From Methanosarcina sp. ERenArc_MAG2 (GTDB lineage Archaea; Halobacteriota; Methanosarcinia; Methanosarcinales; Methanosarcinaceae), in assembly GCA_023955635.1 (NCBI GenBank), contig JAMXHR010000004.1, forward strand, positions 1-53,070: a stretch of DNA of 53,070 nucleotides, read 5' to 3'. Of this stretch, positions 49,495 through 53,070 are shown one piece after another (the stretch's first letter is position 1; the number at the start of each line of letters is the position of its first letter). The notes beneath the pieces were generated by a model that saw only the letters and a list, made by a program, of their open reading frames with translations, searched no databases and was not told the origin of the DNA. A program made the translations under genes and the position numbers.

Positions 49495-49998
49495 ATGTCA
49501 GACTCTGCTTCAAATAAGGAAGATTCTATTCAAATCGAAATCTTTCCCAGTAGAATCCTGTCCCCCGAAACAGCTCAGAAGCTCATAGGTGAGATCTATA
49601 AAGTGGACGGGGTAATCCGCGTTATGGTGCAGGGCAATAGGCTGCCTGATAAGGTATCCGCCGGCCCAGGCACTGGGGAAAAAGTGGAACATCCACTAAG
49701 AAAGCCTATTCAGATTGGAGATCAGGTTATTGAATTGAAGATCTGTGCAGGCAGGATCAGGATTGAACTTTCAAACGCCGAAGCTAAAGAAGCTATCAGG
49801 GAACTGTGCGAAAAATTGCTCCCCTTTCCCTTTGAATTCAGGGAAGGACATTTTTTCCGGAAAAAGCCTACAGTAACTGATTATGCAAAACTTGGTCCTG
49901 AAGCAGACCCTCGCTTGCTTGGTATGGTAGATCCGAAAGCCAAAACAAACCAGCTCGTCTTCATTGAGAAGCAAGAGAAAAAGGATGAAGATGAGTGA
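49495..49998 (+). CDS. mcrD: McrD
   Basis: 167 residues. Non-subunit protein of the mcr operon thought to help assembly or activation of the reductase. Recognisable by IQIEIFPSRILSPETAQKLI at the start and FREGHFFRKKPTVTDYAKLG; the tail is acidic. Short spacers separate it from mcrB (24 bp) and mcrC (6 bp). Confidence 0.95.
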   Translation: MSDSASNKEDSIQIEIFPSRILSPETAQKLIGEIYKVDGVIRVMVQGNRLPDKVSAGPGTGEKVEHPLRKPIQIGDQVIELKICAGRIRIELSNAEAKEAIRELCEKLLPFPFEFREGHFFRKKPTVTDYAKLGPEADPRLLGMVDPKAKTNQLVFIEKQEKKDEDE

Positions 49999-50004
49999 AA
50001 AAGT

Positions 50005-50625
50005 ATGATGATCGATCGGGAAACGCAGGTAGTTGACTGCAGATGTGGTGCGGGACTTGGCAGAGGAGGAGGACTTGCTCAGCGAGGGACTCTCTCGGAA
50101 GCCGGCCGTGCTGAGGTTGTAGCTATTGCCATGAGTCCCGGCCAGAGACATATCACAAAACCGGTGTGTGAGATCACATACGGCATGAGGAAAGAAAACA
50201 TTCAGGTCAGTGTGCTGGTACTCTATTCAGGTTCCGGAATCCCCGAATCAGGTATGAGGACCGGATCTTTTGTATTGAGTCCGGTAGAAGTCTCACAGAT
50301 TGAAATGCACAAACTGGCTGTTATTCACCTCGGAAATATCAAGGACCATGTAATTAGGAAAGCCAGGGAAATCTTGAGCCAGGCTAATATCCCGGCAATT
50401 GTAGTCAGCCAGATCCCGGTAGATTTTGAGGATTTTGCAGAAGCAGGGATAAAGACGAGATTAGTGATGCCAAGGGATGAAAATATTCGTACGAAAGGAA
50501 TTGTGATGGATATGGTGAGTGGAGTTACACGCGGTGATTCCTGTCCCAGGGATAAACTAAATTCAATCGTTAAATACGTCAAGACTACATTAGACCAGTT
50601 AGAAGATCACAAAGGAGTTGCATGA
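50005..50625 (+). CDS. mcrC: McrC, reductase activation protein
   Basis: 206 residues. McrC is part of the ATP-dependent complex that activates methyl-CoM reductase. It contains VDCRCGAGLGRGGGLAQRGT and AMSPGQRHITKPVCEITYG. The start is the first of two ATGs (MMIDRETQ). It lies one base from mcrG. Frame intact. Confidence 0.95.
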   Translation: MMIDRETQVVDCRCGAGLGRGGGLAQRGTLSEAGRAEVVAIAMSPGQRHITKPVCEITYGMRKENIQVSVLVLYSGSGIPESGMRTGSFVLSPVEVSQIEMHKLAVIHLGNIKDHVIRKAREILSQANIPAIVVSQIPVDFEDFAEAGIKTRLVMPRDENIRTKGIVMDMVSGVTRGDSCPRDKLNSIVKYVKTTLDQLEDHKGVA

Positions 50626-50626
50626 G

Positions 50627-51374
50627 ATGGCTTACAAAGCACAATTTTATCCAGGCGCAACATCAGTTGGCGTTAACAGAAGAAAGCACATGTCTGGGAA
50701 ACTTGAGAAACTCAGGGAAATCTCAGATGAAGACTTAACTGCAATCCTCGGACACCGTGCCCCCGGGAGCGACTACCCGAGCACTCACCCACCACTTGCA
50801 GAGATGGGAGAGCCTGCCTGCTCGACCCGTGAGATCGTTGCATGCTACACCCGGTGCAAAAGCAGGTGACAGAGTCAGGTACGTTCAGTTCGCTGACTCC
50901 ATGTACAACGCACCTGCGACCCCGTACTTCAGATCATACTTTGCAGCAATTAACTTCAGAGGCGTAGACCCAGGTACCCTTTCCGGCCGTCAGATCGTTG
51001 AAGCCCGTGAGAGAGATATGGAAAAGTGCGCAAAGGTCCAGCTGGAAACCGAAATGAGCTGCCCTGCACTTTCCGGTATGCGCGGTGCAACAGTTCACGG
51101 TCACTCCGTCCGTCTTCAGGAAGACGGCGTAATGTTCGACATGGTCGACAGGAGAAGACTCGAAGGCGGCACCATCATTATGGATAAGGACCAGGTTGCA
51201 ATTCCACTCGACAGGAAAGTAGACCTCGGCAAGCCAATGTCCACTGAAGAAGCCGCAAAGAGGACCACCATCTACCGTGTGGACAATGTAGCCTTCAGGG
51301 CCGATGCTGAAGTCATTGAATGGGTACAGAGAGTATTCGATGAGAGAACCATATACGGATTCCAGCCGAAATGA
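50627..51374 (+). CDS. mcrG: methyl-coenzyme M reductase, gamma subunit, apparent frameshift
   Basis: 248 residues when restored. Start [20 protein letters not shown] at 50627 with AAAGGAG upstream. A base appears extra near 50843 (GCA-T-GCT); removing it restores [23 protein letters not shown] and joins the frame of the C-terminal part, with [22 protein letters not shown]. The protein is essential in every methanogen, so this is an assembly error or, less likely, a lethal mutation. Confidence 0.94.
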
Positions 51375-51384
51375 GGTGACCACA

Positions 51385-53070
51385 ATGGCAGCAGATATTT
51401 TCTCAAAATTCAAAAAGTCAATGGAAGTCAAGTTCACACAGGAATTTGGTACAAACCAGCAGTCTACCACGGACATCACCGGCAAGACAGAAAAGTTCCT
51501 GAGGCTTGGACCTGAGCAGGACGCCAGAAAGGTCGAAATGATTAAGGCCGGAAAGGAAATCGCAGAGAAGAGAGGCATTGCATTCTACAACCCAATGATG
51601 CACTCCGGTGCTCCTCTCGGTCAGCGTGCAATTACTCCTTACGTCATCTCTGGCACTGACATTGTTGCAGAACCTGATGATCTCCACTACGTAAACAACG
51701 CTGCAATGCAGCAGATGTGGGACGACATCAGGAGAACCTGTATTGTCGGTCTTGACCTCGCTCACGAGACCCTTGAGAAGAGGCTGGGTAAGGAAGTTAC
51801 CCCTGAAACCATCAACCATTACCTTGAGGTCCTCAACCACGCTATGCCCGGTGCAGCAGTGGTTCAGGAAATGATGGTCGAGACACACCCAGCCCTTGTC
51901 GATGACTGTTACGTCAAGATCTTCACAGGCGATGACGAGCTTGCAGACGAAATCGACAAGCAGTTCTGTGATCAACATTAACAAGGATGTTCAATGAAGA
52001 GCAGGCAGCTCAGATTAAGGCCTCCATCGGCAAGACCTCCTGGCAGGCAATCCACATCCCAACAATTGTCTCCAGGACAACTGACGGTGCACAGACCTCC
52101 AGGTGGGCAGCCATGCAGATCGGTATGTCCTTCATCTCCGCATACGCAATGTGCGCCGGTGAAGCAGCAGTCGCTGACCTGTCCTTTGCTGCAAAGCACG
52201 CAGCTCTCGTCTCTATGGGTGAAATGCTCCCCGCAAGGCGTGCACGTGGCCCTAACGAGCCCGGTGGACTTTCCTTCGGTCACCTCTCAGACATAATCCA
52301 GACAAGCCGCACAGTAGCTGACGACCCAGCAAAGATTTCCCTTGAAGTCGTCGGTGCAGGCTGCATGCTCTACGACCAGATCTGGCTCGGATCCTACATG
52401 TCCGGTGGTGTCGGCTTTACTCAGTATGCAACAGCTGCATACACCGATGATATCCTCGACAACAACGTGTACTACAACGTCGACTACATCAACGACAAGT
52501 ACAACGGTGCTGCAAATGTCGGCAAGGACAACAAGGTAAAGGCAACTCTTGACGTAGTAAAGGACATTGCAACCGAGTCCACACTCTACGGTATCGAGAC
52601 CTACGAAAAGTTCCCGACTGCCCTTGAAGACCACTTCGGTGGGTCCCAGAGAGCAACCGTGCTTGCAGCTGCAGCCGGTGTTGCATGTTCCCTTGCAACC
52701 GCAAACGCAAATGCCGGTCTCTCCGGCTGGTACCTCTCCATGTACCTGCACAAGGAAGCATGGGGCCGTCTCGGCTTCTTCGGATACGACCTGCAGGACC
52801 AGTGTGGTGCCACAAATGTTCTGTCCTACCAGGGCGACGAAGGTCTCCCAGACGAACTCCGTGGTCCAAACTACCCCAACTACGCAATGAATGTCGGTCA
52901 CCAGGGTGGATACGCAGGTATCGCTCAGGCAGCCCACGCAGGACGTGGCGACGCATTCACCGTCAACCCACTCATCAAGGTCTGCTTCGCTGATGACCTC
53001 CTGCCCTTCAACTTTGCTGAGCCCAGGAGAGAATTCGGCCGCGGTGCCATGAGAGAGTTCGTGCCTGCTG
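51385..53070 (+). CDS. mcrA: methyl-coenzyme M reductase, alpha subunit, partial with two apparent frameshifts
   Basis: Catalytic subunit, missing about the last nine residues because the window ends. Start [19 protein letters not shown] at 51385 with GAGGTGA upstream. Two extra bases: near 51967 (restores DKQFVINI) and near 51985 (restores [20 protein letters not shown]). Functional signs: [20 protein letters not shown] (sites of N-methyl-His and 5-methyl-Arg), [18 protein letters not shown], and [11 protein letters not shown] (thioglycine and S-methylcysteine region). Modified Arg is the Mmp10 target. Confidence 0.96.

Overview
The window is a methanosarcinal (Methanosarcina-type) archaeal chromosome. 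The evidence is the mcrBDCGA operon with the methyltransferase gene mmp10 beside it, an archaeal two-subunit DNA polymerase large chain (PolC/DP2), SRP54, a Cdc48 AAA ATPase, a form III RuBisCO, a Fae-Hps fusion, the archaeal version of the early shikimate pathway (ADTH synthase plus dehydroquinate synthase II), a cluster of tRNA-Cys genes, and the AT-rich spacers and transposon remnants usual in this genus. I cannot name the species from sequence alone.

Layout. 1-2.4 kb: an IS630-type element flanked by TA, a bacterioferritin, and a palindromic small repeat. 2.7-4.6 kb: an unknown small protein, a Yip1-type membrane protein, three tRNA-Cys genes and a decayed fourth copy. 4.7-7.5 kb: endonuclease III, Fae-Hps, triosephosphate isomerase. 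7.5-13 kb (minus strand): two exported HEAT-repeat proteins separated by a long non-coding stretch holding a MITE-like element. 13.1-18.2 kb (minus strand): a five-gene aromatic operon (ADTH synthase, DHQ synthase II, aroD, aroE, tyrA). 18.6-25.8 kb: GMP synthase amidotransferase subunit, SRP54, tandem initiator tRNA-Met, a small zinc protein, a chagasin-like lipoprotein, a formyltransferase pseudogene, a winged-helix regulator, a phosphoribosyltransferase and a zinc-ribbon protein. 26.6-30.9 kb: an ArsR-type regulator overlapping cdc48, followed by two Hsp20 genes, which looks like a protein quality-control cluster. 31-38.4 kb: a gene-poor region with a candidate structured RNA, then three tandem DUF1646 permeases with an ISAzo13-type element between the second and third. 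38.7-46.1 kb: a metallophosphoesterase, RuBisCO, Sua5, a small membrane protein, PolC. 46.5-53.1 kb: Mmp10 divergent from the mcr operon; mcrA runs off the window end.

How the genes fit together. Methyl-CoM reductase (mcr) carries out the final step of methanogenesis, and Mmp10 methylates an arginine of McrA. Fae-Hps links formaldehyde/H4MPT chemistry to ribulose phosphate. RuBisCO III acts in archaeal nucleoside/pentose-bisphosphate metabolism, and TpiA in triose phosphate metabolism. The aromatic operon feeds tyrosine and other aromatic compounds. SRP54 serves protein targeting to the membrane.

Important caveat. About fifteen conserved genes, including mcrG, mcrA, polC, cdc48, rbcL and srp-neighbour guaA, are interrupted by single-base frameshifts, mostly one base missing from a homopolymer. 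Such damage in essential genes is far better explained by an unpolished assembly than by biology. I annotate these loci as single genes over their full span and give the lesion position for each.
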